The position numbers were made by a program, and so were the translations under genes. The notes below the pieces were generated by a model. It was not told the origin of the DNA. It ran no database searches and saw nothing but the letters and a program-made list of their open reading frames with translations. Shown in pieces: positions 11,880-22,326 of a stretch of DNA of 64,000 nucleotides (its first letter is position 1; each line of letters begins with the position of its first letter). This DNA is from Pholiota molesta (taxonomy: Eukaryota; Basidiomycota; Agaricomycetes; Agaricales; Strophariaceae). The stretch is from the NCBI GenBank assembly GCA_014925825.1, contig JACGCK010000145.1:51199-115198 (forward strand). Direction: 5' to 3'.

Positions 11880-12520
11880 CATCATCATCGCCATGCCATC
11901 AATCACCGACTCCCCAGCCACGGCGCACCGTCCAGCTCGCGCGTCTTCACACACCGCGCCTTGGGCCGCCGCATGTCCAAGCTTTCCAACAGCTTCATCC
12001 CCAGGATACGCGAGATGCCCCACGGATTGGCGTGGCGATTCTAGACGAGGCGGACCAGGGTCGGTCGACGGGGACGCGTCGATGGGGAGGTTCGGTGGTG
12101 GGTAAGGCGGGTTTGTGTGAGGGGATGAGCGTCCATATACCGACGGCTTAAGCGCGATAGAAGCTGAGCGCTGACTTCCCGCAGTGGGTGCTGGCGTTGG
12201 GAGCGATGCTTGATGAGATGGGGCAGACAACGGGGCCGATCCACGTATCTTCGTGTTCAACACACATCCCTCGCCGGTTGGCGCATCACCGCCGCCATCC
12301 CAGCAATCCGCATCGCGCTTCCGTTCCGTCCGCGGTCGTCTCTGGCTGGCGCGTCGTCACTGCCTCCCTTCCCTGCAGCCGCCAAATACCCCACCGCCGC
12401 GCAGCATCCAGCTCGCGCATCCCTTGGTCACCCCTATACTCGGCCGTGTGTCTAGGCCCTCCGCAAGTCTCCTTGATCAAGATACTGAGCAAGAGATGGC
12501 CGGCGTAAGACCGGGCAGAC
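11880..12520. repeat. GC-rich direct repeat, copy C
   Basis: Second full copy of the unit at 10663-11190, extended at its 3' side by a stretch shared with copy B (TTGATCAAGATACTGAGC). With copies A and B it forms a roughly 1.9 kb repeat cluster. From 12521 to 13440 no gene is seen; 12990-13120 and 13300-13440 belong to the F-box duplication. Confidence 0.6.
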
Positions 12521-13440
12521 CAGGCGGGGTTGGAGGGGGTGTCGCAGGGCGTTCGGCGTTGGCGAAGTCGGGAGTCGCGCCAGTGGCTAAGCGTGCCTGC
12601 GACGACGCATAGAGCGCGGTGGATGATGTACGGCCTGGAGTGGGCACCGACGCCATTCGGAGACGCGATGGTGCAGAAAACGGGCGGCATATTGGTGGGC
12701 GCTGGTGGGATCGCGATGTCGGAGAAGACGTCGAGCTGAGAAAAGATTAGCGGTAGACTATGACGCGTCAAGGAAGGTTAGGCGGCTTACCTTTGCTTGC
12801 ATAGACTAGCACCCCACCACACCGCGCTTGAGTACGTCTTCAATGCTTTGGGAGATGGCTAGGTAGCCACATGGAGCAGAGCGCGCCTCAGGTCGAAGTT
12901 GTTCCACATTATCATCGCACGGTTTTCCGGAGCGCGTGGATGGTTTGAGCAAGGACGGATGGTCATCCTGTCTGTGTGGGAAGATTCGAACATTGCGCGG
13001 ACTCTGAAGCTGCTGTTGAATCCGGCCCGCGACATCCGTTCTTTCTTGTTCGATTCTTCCCTTCTCATCGCTTCCACCAACACCAACAGCAAAACCGAGG
13101 CGATCTTCTGTCACCCCTTCGTTCTCGATGACTATTTTACTCCCCGAATTCCGTATTCTTGCTCACCCGCCGCATCCGTCTGGGCTCCCATTCACGAGCT
13201 GCTGGATTGTGATTGAACTAGATCACAGCGCCATCTACGCTTGCCCATGCTACTCAATCCTCATTCCAGTCCTATATCCTCGCTCTGTAATACTACCAAG
13301 GCTAAAAGTACAATTATCAATGAATCACCGACGAATTAGATGGGGTATATCGTCAAGCGAAAATTGTTATCGTCATGAGTCTAAAAAAAAGAATGTCAAT
13401 GACTGAAGTCCAAGGATCGAGTAGTAAAGTCGAGAGAAGG

Positions 13441-15259
13441 TCATAAATATTTAGATCGAGGCCTATTTTTATAGGCAAAGCCGATTCGTGGACGTACATT
13501 GGCACCGACAAATCCATCTGCATAGATCATGTAGAATTCATTGGTCTGCTTGAGGTCCAAGATCGATGCTACGCATGGAAGGTGCGTCTCCACGTCATCG
13601 AGGAAGATAGGGACATCTCCTGTGCGGATCGTACTGGATAGCAACAGTGTCCCGGGTGGCTTGCCCTTCGAAGATGGCGCAGGGGAAGGCATGTCCAGCA
13701 TACCCTTGGCAAACAGCACGGCTGCGAGAGAGAAATCTGCGATAGTGACGGAGCGGCGATATAGCCCATCTATTTCACCTTCAGAATAAATAGCGCGTTG
13801 ACCATGTATATACCTGGGCACATAAGGGGGTAAGACGTGAGCACAGAGATCTTGTCCATCGTTCAAACGGATGTGAAATTTGACCTTTTCGAGCTCCGAG
13901 ATATGGGAGTATAAGTAAACCTCGTGTTCAGTGGGCCCCATTCAGCCCAGTAAATATCCCGTGCCAAATCGCCGTTCTGCACTTGCCGTGCGTACTTCAA
14001 AAGTAAACGCTGGTGTAGAAACAGGTTCAAAGTACTGTCTTCCCGGCCGTGTTGATCAGCAACCTCGTGGTTGTATACCACCGTAAAGAAATGCAAGCGG
14101 TCATCGTTGTGTATCGAAAACGGTTCGTTAAGGAGCGGATTCGCTTCGATAGGGCCTGCTTCACTCTGGAATCCGCGGATATATACGCCTGGGGCGGTAG
14201 GTGGAAAGTGGAGTGTCACGAGGTGAATGGCTTGGGCAGTGGTTTCGTGACGTTTGGGTCGTGCGAGCCTGTACAGGCGAATCGATCCGAAGTCAGATCG
14301 ACATGTAATGAGGAAGCATGTAGAATCGAGAAGCCTGAAGTTATTTATCGAGGCGAGAAGAGAGGGATCAGAGGATATAGCGGTGTCCTGCGTAATTCAA
14401 ATAAAATTGATTGAAACGGGACATAAAGTGCGCGCTCACCAATATGAGATCCGATGTCGTCCAGTCCCATACCCTTACTTGCGTCTCCCTCATGGTATTG
14501 TGAAAAAAGATCGCCAGGATATTGCATGCGATTTGTATCATTACAGGGTTGTCAGTGACGACGTTTATGTATGGGTCCGGGTGGTTGCTCCATTGCAAAG
14601 GACTTTGATGTGCTTGCGGATGGATGGAATTAGTGGATATGGAGCGAATGTGGAGGGAGTGCGGGCTACGGAAGATCCGAAGCTTGAGATGAGAGCTATA
14701 AAATAATAAACAGATACTCAACTACTCACGCATCGCCCTCCTCTAGGATCACCATCAAATCCTGTGTCGGATCCATTGTAAAGTTTGCAGCTGAAATTCC
14801 GATTGAGGATCTTTGAAGCGCATGTGCCTTAGCGTTGCTGGCAGTAGGGAGCCGTCGCATTTCAAAGCGGTCCTCGCTTATATCCGCATATGCACCACCA
14901 ACAAGCTCAAATGCGTGACAGTTATGTTGCGTAAGGTGAGTAAGTGGTTCTTTTATCTCGAGTGAAAGCCAGTCCTGACGTCGCCGCCTGAGGGCCTCGA
15001 TGAGGTCTGGGTAGTCGAGAGATGTACCAGCGTCCTTGAGGCCATCCCGGTGCAACTCAATAGTATACGCTAACAAGGAGGAGCCTTGGAAAGTTTCGTA
15101 GATGGATGTACATGTCTGTGTGATTCTGTTATTTAGCTTCTTCCCGAGATCAAAGCGACATAGACTCACCATGGCACAGCGGATGAGAGAAACAGCATCG
15201 AGGTTGGAAAGGATTTCAACTTGCAGCTCTATCAGTAAATCACAGAAAGTATTCGCCAT
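13441..15259 (-). CDS. F-box protein, copy 2
   Basis: Paralogue of the gene at 7253-9048. Exon 1 encodes MANTFCDLLIELQVEILS and the rest of an F-box; introns follow at about 15113-15171, 14676-14724 (TTTTATAG acceptor) and 14390-14440. Exon 3 stays in frame here, unlike copy 1. Between GPLNTR and YIHGQRAI the two copies differ by indels that would break the frame; a GT-AG intron from GTTTAC to GTGCCCAG restores the frame in both, so I prefer a spliced model. An in-frame 27-base insertion (13461-13487) containing a small palindrome lengthens the C terminus compared with copy 1. Likely an SCF substrate receptor of unknown target. Confidence 0.72.
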
Positions 15260-15571
15260 TATGGACGCAGACTGTGGACGTCAATCACAGAGGGACAATT
15301 CGCAGTATATGTATCACTGCAGTATAAAACTTCATCATTTCCCAGGATCTTACACGCAGGCTTAATCAAAATAGACAACATGTAACGATGAAATTTGAAA
15401 CAAAGGCTCTGTTTCCTCCCACATCCTGCCTATCATTCCGTACAAATCCTCCACTCTCGCGGAAGAAACAAGCAGTGAAAAATCTTCGTATCGATCTCCA
15501 AGGTGAGGCCATGCCCGATGAGGTTGTGTGTATCCACACAAGACGAAATTCATCATTGTGTGTGTACATAT

Positions 15572-15740
15572 AATTCCGAATTTAAGCGGCTACGCGGGAA
15601 GCGAACCGCCAGGATTTAAGACATTGGGTTGCGAACCGATAAGTGAACCGTACCAAAAGAGCGTTTCAGCAAGGTAGCATATGCAACCGACCTATTTTTG
15701 TATGTACCATCTGCGACGCGATAAAATGTACCGTTGGAAA
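15572..15740 (+). repeat. Left terminal region of the proposed element
   Basis: Ordered words: GAATTTAAGCGG, AAGCGAACCGCC, GGATTTAAG, TTGCGAACCG, AAGTGAACCG and, near 15722, TAAAATGTACCGTT, which looks like a half of the internal palindrome. The right end (33175-33281), read on the minus strand, gives AATTTAAG, GGGTTTAAG, AAGTGAACC, ATGAACCGG, GCGAACCGG and a full palindrome. The order is similar although there is no long exact inverted repeat. From 15741 to 16102 I see nothing further. Confidence 0.5.
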
Positions 15741-16102
15741 AACATGTGAAAACTGATTGCATCAACGCATAAAAAAGGGGCATTGATTAGATTCTATTCT
15801 TATTCATGATATGAAGTCCACAAAAACTACGGGCGCTAAAGGAAGGGATCTCATTTCAATAGTAGAACTCCTTATATAACTTTTTTACACATTGAAAATT
15901 ATAAACCATTGAGTAGAATATTTGGGACGCTACAAGATATTGGTATAATACATGCAAATGAAGCTCAAGATACAGATGGAAGTAATATAGTACAACGGGG
16001 AGGGGAGCACATAATGCTCGAACAAGATAACTAGGACATGAATTAGCATTTCTGCTTGCCAAAAAATCGGCGGCATACCCGAAGTTGTGGCTGGTGGATG
16101 GT

Positions 16103-17372
16103 TTATGAATGCACTCCTTTACGGAGAGTGGTACCTGGGATTACAAGTAAGTAATAGCATTTGAATGATGATTCACAACTCACCTGACGCTGAGACGGAG
16201 GAAGAGGTCGCGGAGGCGAACGAGGCCCTTATCGGCGTGTTCACCGCATTCCAAAGCCCTCCCAGCACATCCCCGTCCTCTCCGCCTCCCAGAATCACGC
16301 CGAGGTCGAACCGTCGGCCCAGCATCTCTCCCTGCCCTTTCAGATCTGCCCCCTCCGGATACTGGTCTGACCAATCGAGCCATGTGAGTGTTGCCGTTCT
16401 GCGTTTGTTCGTCGGCAGCAGCTCGTGTCGGTGTGGTTGTTGTTGCTGCTGTTGCTAAAGAGGTGGGTGATGTGGCAGAGAGCAAAGGCTTCTTGAGCTT
16501 ATTTCTTCTCGCCACCACTGCCACTGCCACCACTGCCTTTCACGCGCGCTCGTCGTTTCGACTCCGCTGCCGCCTCGTAAGTCCTTCTCTGTCGACATCA
16601 CATCCGACTTTCGGCTGACTTGCTACGGTGCGCACCTCTAGCCTTCGATCGCGTTCGCAGCCCCCCACACGCATCCGATAGCCGTCGTCCTTCGCAGCAA
16701 CGGCGCTATCCGTCGTGTCCAGCCACCCTTCGCGGCGATCCGTGTGCAGCTCGTGCGCGAGCGTGTCTGGTACGTCCCCAGAGGTCCATGCGGCCGCCGC
16801 CCCCACTGACGGGATCTCTGCGCGCTTTCCCGCAGTGTACGCCGCGCTACAGGACGAACGAGTCGTGTAGGGAGGGGCTTAGGGTTTCGCAGGAGAGTCG
16901 GCGGGTGCGCGTCAGGGTTCGACCAGGCGTCGAGAAGGTAAGGAATCGGTGGGCGCAAGCGTGCGCGGGAGTTGGCTTCGACTTGTTGGGAATCGTTGCA
17001 CACGGCCGAGGGGTTTGGCTGCCGCGAGCGCCGTTTGAGTTGGGCGCCGGTGGGGTGGGGGCGAGGAGCGCTGGAGGGGCCTTACGCGGCGTCATCTAAC
17101 GGGCACAGGCCGAGGGCTTTGGATGTCGCGAATTGGAGGAGGTCTTGCTGGAGCGGCCGAGGTGAGCATGATCCAGAAAAACGGATGGTAGCTTACGGTG
17201 AAATCGTCCGCCAGCCACCAACGACACCTCCCGCGACGCCGAACACCGTGCCTCGTCGTAAATTTGGACTTGTCGTCGTCGCCCAGAGCGCATCGCAGCG
17301 ATGAGCTGCCGAGCTGGCATAGCCAAGGTAAGCAAGGATGCAAGACAACGCCAGGCGACTCACGTTGCCCAT
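16103..17372 (-). CDS. Hypothetical element gene z (GC-rich, model tentative)
   Basis: The start at 17372 is supported by a palindrome array whose nearest copy (17438) lies 66 bases upstream, as in genes a, b and c. The first exons read MGN, then LGSSSLRCALGDDDKS onward to WWLADDFT, then QDLLQFATSKALGLCPLDDA, joined by ordinary GTGAGT and GTAAGC donors. Middle exons are uncertain; one candidate after a CTGTAG acceptor reads AAYTAGKRAEIPSVGAAAAW. The last exons read LDWSDQYPEGADLKGQGEML and end in TTLRKGVHS before TAA. GC content is much higher than in neighbours. No domain is recognised. Confidence 0.35.
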
Positions 17373-17427
17373 CGAGCCTGATCGTCGACGCTGAGTCGTC
17401 GTTGATGCAATGGATCCTTGCCGGCGC

Positions 17428-17660
17428 AATGCGAACAGTACAAAATGCACTGTTCGGCTAGCCCGGATGACTGCGCCTTCAGAAATTGCACATTTCGCTA
17501 CGAGCATAACGATCTGCTCTGCGAACAGCACATTTTGTGCTGTTCGGCTAGCCCACGCGTTTCGCTATTATTGGAACAGTACATTTTGTGGGTGGTCGGC
17601 TAGCCCACGCGTTTCGCTATTCTTGGAACAGTATATTTTGTGGTGGTCGGCTAGCCCACG
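17428..17660. promoter_or_regulatory. Palindrome array upstream of gene z
   Basis: Four copies of a palindromic word: GTACAAAATGCAC (17438), GCACATTTTGTGC (17528), GTACATTTTGTGG (17579) and GTATATTTTGTGG (17631). Flanks are conserved (GAACA before, TTCGGCTAGCCC or GGTCGGCTAGCCC after), and the last three form a tandem repeat of about 51 bases. The array is also just past the 3' end of gene a. Confidence 0.7.
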
Positions 17661-17694
17661 CATTCCCACAGAGAGACAACACTATATTGAGTAA

Positions 17695-18294
17695 TTACGC
17701 GGCCAGATCACTACCTACCCTAATCATATTTTGAGACATCAGAAACACCAATAAAACGAGTGGCCTTACCCTATGCACCCGGTCATAGTCAATATCCAAC
17801 ACGTCGCGCCAATGTTGAGAGGGAATGCTAGTGACGGTGCTGATTGCCTCAGCCATTACGTCGCTTCGCACCTATTCAGAGCATTAGAAGGAAGACACAG
17901 TGTGAATATGAAGGAGCTTACCTTTTTCTTGAGAGCGCCTTCTTCAAAGGTGGGCCAGCGATCTCGGGATATCTTGTCAATACGTTCGAAGTACTCTTTT
18001 AGGTTGCCTTCGGCCTCTGCTTGGTGATAGAAAACGGCGGCGTGCTTTGCGAACTTCCAGATTGCATATGAGTACCTGTCAACCCCGGCAGCTTCGACGT
18101 CGGAGGAAGCAGGGGATGCAAGCATCGCCTGCCTGATCTCGAGGAGCATCGCCACCCAAGGATCGATCCCTTGAGTGAGTTTGGTGCCGGACGCGACTTC
18201 GGAAGGCTCAGTCATCTGATCCCCAGGTCAATGCAGTTTCCTACCACCTACATTCAGCAGTACTTACCTTGGCCGCTTCAATGCCCAAGGACAT
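17695..18294 (-). CDS. Hypothetical element gene a
   Basis: Exons 18268-18294 (MSLGIEAAK), 17922-18215 and 17770-17871 are joined by canonical introns of about 50 bases and stay in frame. The protein then either reads through to TAA at 17695 or ends a few codons after one more intron. It is small (about 145-165 residues), helical in character and acidic to neutral, with DRYSYAIWKFAKHAAVFYHQ in the middle. No signal peptide, membrane segment or known domain is seen. Its promoter carries the shared palindrome array, nearest copy 49 bases before the ATG. Function unknown. Confidence 0.6.
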
Positions 18295-18342
18295 AGATAG
18301 ATGATGGGGGGATGAAAGCAACGAGGTGTTCAGTTATTCTTC

Positions 18343-18560
18343 GAACAGTACATTTTGAGGTGTTCGGCTAGCCCACGCGTTGCCGACTAGTACAAAATGT
18401 GCCATTGACCATCCCGCGCATGCCGGCCACATAACAGTACAAAATGTGCCCATGACCAGCCGGCGCTTGTTCGGGCATGCGAACAGCACAAGTTGTGGGA
18501 TAGCAAACGGTACAATTTGTACTCCCCGACAAAGTCCGCCATACGTAGTACAAATGTACC
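18343..18560. promoter_or_regulatory. Palindrome array upstream of gene a
   Basis: Copies: GTACATTTTG (18348), GTACAAAATGTGC (18390 and 18437), GCACAAGTTGTGG (18486), GTACAATTTGTAC (18510, a perfect palindrome) and GTACAAATGTAC (18548). GAACA and TGTTCGGCTAGCCC flank the first copy, as in the other arrays. The array fills the space between the 3' end of gene b and the start of gene a. Confidence 0.75.
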
Positions 18561-18730
18561 AGAGTCCACGGCATACTCATTTAGAATGTAGAAAGCAGTC
18601 ACCAACAACATCAATTCTCAGAGAAGCACTATTAAAAGGAAGAAAGGAAGAGAACTATGAAATGATGTCGAACGAAGAAGGGACCTACGCTTGCCCTCGT
18701 TGAACACCCAAAGTTCTACCCATAGTCCTC

Positions 18731-20985
18731 CTAGTCCTCTTCGTCCTCCTCGCCATCCGCATCTTCCTCGCCATCCGCATCCCTGGTGTTGCGAGTCGGC
18801 CTGGCCTCTGCAGTGTTTCGATCCTCTGGATGCAGCTCGCTCTGAGGGTCCAGAGGTTCCCACGTATCTGGCAAAAAAACATTGTGGATAGGTGCGAGCG
18901 TGTTCTTGAGGGCCGCTAGTTGCTCCTTGAGGGAATCCGCCATGGCACCGTGTTCGGGGTACTTTGATAACTGAGCTTGCAAGCGTTCCACCGCCCAGAT
19001 TGCGGTCGAAGCCAGTCGCTGCTCACGTCGCGCATACAGTCGCGGCGTAGTCAGGCCCGAGACTTCTTGGATTCCAGCCCTAACCAACGTCAAGGCATCT
19101 TCATGGATCACCATGTTCGACTTTTTCGGAAGGCTGTCCGGAGTGCGTACGCCCGGTGTGCGAATCTGTACACCCTCAACACCCCCAGTGGCCTTGAACA
19201 GCCAAAAATCCAAACGGGCAAGATCAGCATTGCATCCGCAACGGAGATTGGCAGCATTGGGATTTGGGTACTGGACTGGACAGTATTTCTCGGCTTTGGT
19301 CTTGTCCATGCAATTCAAGCAATATTGCTTGTTTCCCTGAAAGCTGAGTTCGTAATTTTTTCAATCACAATTGGTGTGAATCACGTACTCTCTTAAACAC
19401 TTGTCGAATACCCTCATAACCAACGGTCAAAATCCAAGGATGCGCTTTTGGGTCCTGTTTAGCTTCACGCATCATGGTGGCAGTCACATTCAAGAACGCC
19501 TCATTTGGCTTTTCTGCGAGGTTCGCCATAAGTAATGGGTCTTTGTTGGACCCTTTGCGGTACAATTTCTGCGGCTTCTCTTTCACCAGCTCCAGGTCGA
19601 TCAACCAGTTGTAGACTCGCGCAAAGTCGTCCACAGTCGTACGACGCGTAAGGTTGATTTCAGGTTGAGGGTAACCCGCGAAGGATATATGCTTTGTGGC
19701 TCTCGGGCACACCTCCTCGACCGCGTCTTCCAGTACTTTAGCTGCATTCAACAACGGCACCATATCTTCATATTCCGCCATGTCTAGGTCTATCGCCCTC
19801 AAATAATTAGGGTCTTTACGGTGACCGGCGATGAACTTCTTGTACGATGCCGTGAACTGGGTGTAAGCGGACCCTGGCAATTTGAGGCGGATGAGCTCCC
19901 TGCGCCCCTTGAGATCTCCATAGAGAGGATTCTGCGTCACGGGGTGGTAAGGCTGAGCCGCAGGAATAGGGGCGTAGTGGACCGTCTGAGCCGCCTGGGG
20001 GTGGAAATGCTGAGACGCCAGAGGCGGCGGGTAGTGGAAAGACTGAGACGCCAGAGGCGGCGGGTAGTGGACACCCTGAGCCTGTCCACCATTGTGCATC
20101 TCAACGTCGGGTATGATGTTATTGACATGAAACATGTCTTGGTCGGCTATAAGCCATTTAGCTAAGAAAATCTGAAATCACGACGAAACTTACTATGGCC
20201 GACTACTCCATCTCCCTGCTGAGGACACCCGCTGCTTCCAGGCTGCGCTTCTCCCACTATCTGCTGACGATACAGCTCGACCGGCGCATTATTCATATAC
20301 AGAGGATTTTGCGCTCCTAAACCGTGATATCAACCGAAATACCCACAGATGCAAGGTCATAGACACTCACTGCTTCCAACATAAGGCTCTACTCGGAGAT
20401 TGAAGCCTTGACCATAGGCATTGTCTCCTACGTAGTCGCCTAAGCCCCTCAGTAAGTAAGCCCCTATACCTTGAGTCAGGCCAAGGAAACTTACCTCTAT
20501 CCAAGCACTGTGCGTAACCTTCAGTGAAAGCACGCATCGGATCATCGATCTGCTGGCCCGATGTATTATAGGGGAGCGAGTTTATCGAGTCTTTATTGAT
20601 GTAATTAGCCCTCACTCTAAAACTGCGGCCAGGAATCTTACTGTTGTCAGGCGCAGGCCACTCCATCTCTCTCCGAAGTCGTTCATTGTGCTCCGCAACG
20701 AGGCTATGGAGGACATCTCTGTCATCTGAGAAGATGTAGATGAATACTCTCACTATACAATCAAAAACCCAGGGAACACTTACTGTTGCACAAGAAGTGG
20801 TTTTTGCGAGGCCCCCTCTTCATCTCTTCATACTTCGCCAACACATCCACAATCTTTTGCAGTTGACTGGCGGGATCTTGGTCGTGGACACGGGGATGTG
20901 TGAAGTCAACCCATCCCTCGAGTTTGTCCCGAGCAATTGTAGTTTTAGCCATTGCAAAGGGAGAGGATGAGTACAAAGCGTCCAA
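18731..20985 (-). CDS. Hypothetical element gene b, 675 residues with a Cys-rich segment
   Basis: Six exons fit exactly in phase (20784-20985, 20495-20725, 20371-20463, 20194-20316, 19389-20161, 18731-19336; 2,028 coding bases). A start at 20952 (MAKTTIARDK) is an alternative. The middle has a Pro/His/Tyr-rich stretch with repeated HYPPPLASQ, then a helical block beginning RRELIRLKLPGSAYTQF. Exon 6 opens with YCLNCMDKTKAEKYCP and RCGCNADL, a possible zinc-binding site, and the C terminus is acidic (DGEEDADGEEDEED). The shared palindrome array starts 51 bases upstream of the ATG. I do not recognise the family; a nucleic-acid or chromatin role is only a guess from the Cys cluster and acidic tail. 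Confidence 0.72.
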
Positions 20986-21035
20986 TGCGAAAATTTTACC
21001 AACCGGAGGCCCATCTACCGACTATTGCTCAAACA

Positions 21036-21213
21036 GTACAATTTGTACCGCTCCAACAGTACAATTTGTACCCATCGGGTAAATCTTTGGCGCTTTGCCT
21101 GATTTGTATATTTTGTACTATTCGGCTATTCCATGACCAACTCTACGATCGCTTTGTTTTGTACCGATCGTCGATTAGGTTTATATTGATTAGGCGATCT
21201 GTACGTTTTGTAC
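21036..21213. promoter_or_regulatory. Palindrome array upstream of gene b
   Basis: Perfect GTACAATTTGTAC at 21036-21048 and 21059-21071, then TGTATATTTTGTACTATTCGGC at 21105, TTTGTTTTGTACCGATCG near 21153 and GTACGTTTTGTAC at 21201-21213. The TTCGGCTA flank matches the arrays before genes z and a. Confidence 0.75.
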
Positions 21214-21295
21214 CAACTATCTAGGTATTGCTAGATACCCTTCCTGATGCATACAGGATCTACAGACATGGATTTTGCCTCGACACTGGTCCAGT

Positions 21296-21867
21296 CTACT
21301 CTGCGACCAAATTAATCCTCATACTATACCCATACTGCGAATAAGAGACTCACTGTTGTCAGTTTCGGATGACGGCGGGCTCTGTTCATCTCTTGCAGGC
21401 CATCCATGCGGCCACTCCTGGCGCTGCGCCTCCGTTAACGGCCATGCAGGTCCAATATCTTCCCATCTTGGGAGGCTGGAAAAGCCTCGAGCCCAGGCAG
21501 GTTGCACGTCCCAGTTGTAGGGGGCTTGAACGCCTAAGGGGCATTGTCAGCCTCGAATCCCAGGTATACGCAGACAAGAGACATACCGTTCGTTGCAGCA
21601 CTGGCCTCGTCAGCAAATGTCTTGGCCTGAGACCCCGTAGCCCGTGTGTCCTCAGGACGTGTCGGCGAGGTGTGATCACCTTGGACGCCTCAGCAGTGTC
21701 AGACTCAAATCCCAGGGATACGCAGTCAGAACAAGAGACTTACCGTTCGTTGACGCACATGCCTCAGCCTGAGAACCAGCAGGAGATGCCTCGTCAGGTT
21801 CTGTCGCTGCCTGAGAAGTCTCAGCAAGCCCCTCCGCACGACGTTCAGTCAGCTCTTGTGGAGTCAT
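21296..21867 (-). CDS. Hypothetical element gene c, about 136 residues
   Basis: Four exons (21744-21867, 21587-21688, about 21354-21533 and a last one of a few bases ending in TAG near 21296) join in phase through short GT-AG introns. Exons 1 and 2 end alike (ACASTNG, ASAATNG) and their following introns are similar, so part of the gene arose by exon duplication. The protein is low-complexity, rich in Glu, Ala, Ser, Thr and Pro at the N terminus and Trp/Pro-rich later (PLTEAQRQEWPHGWP). No domain is known to me. The palindrome array lies 70 bases upstream. Confidence 0.5.
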
Positions 21868-21937
21868 GGGAGTAACACAGTCGGAAGGAAGAGAATGAAA
21901 GGGAATTTCACTTGCCCTCGAGCTTATTGCTCAAATG

Positions 21938-22143
21938 GTACATTTTGTAGTCGTTGGCTTGATTGAACACCTGATTGCCGAGATGGTACATGTTGTACTC
22001 TTTGGGTCTGCTTTCACCAGCCCGCTGCCGATCTGTACATTTTGTATCGTTCGGGTATTTTTCACCAGCCTGTTGATGATCTACGCATTTTGTACTGTTC
22101 GGCATTTCTTCACCAGCCGCCCGCCGATCTGTACGTTTTGTAT
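21938..22143. promoter_or_regulatory. Palindrome array upstream of gene c
   Basis: GTACATTTTGTAG (21938), GTACATGTTGTAC (21986, perfect palindrome arms), GTACATTTTGTAT (22035), CTACGCATTTTGTACTG (22081) and GTACGTTTTGTAT (22131). Each of the last three is followed by GTTC, and CACCAGCC recurs between copies at about 50-base spacing. The array separates gene c from the 3' end of the Spt5-like gene. Confidence 0.75.
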
Positions 22144-22326
22144 CGTTCTAGTAAAATATTGTTCAATGATGAGCGTGCTATTCATGTAGGACAACCAATG
22201 ACGTACCGTCTCTCTCTGAGAAATACACAATTTACTTGTAAGATGTTTGTCGAAAACATACCTGTTAGTTAAATAGCTTCACTGATTATAGGGCTCGTAC
22301 ATGCAAAGGTTTCGTAGTATATCGAA

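Noticed and set aside
17528..17660. Regularly spaced repeats that could suggest a CRISPR-like array
   Set aside because: Eukaryotic context, only three units, and the spacers are as similar as the repeats; it is an ordinary tandem repeat containing palindromes.
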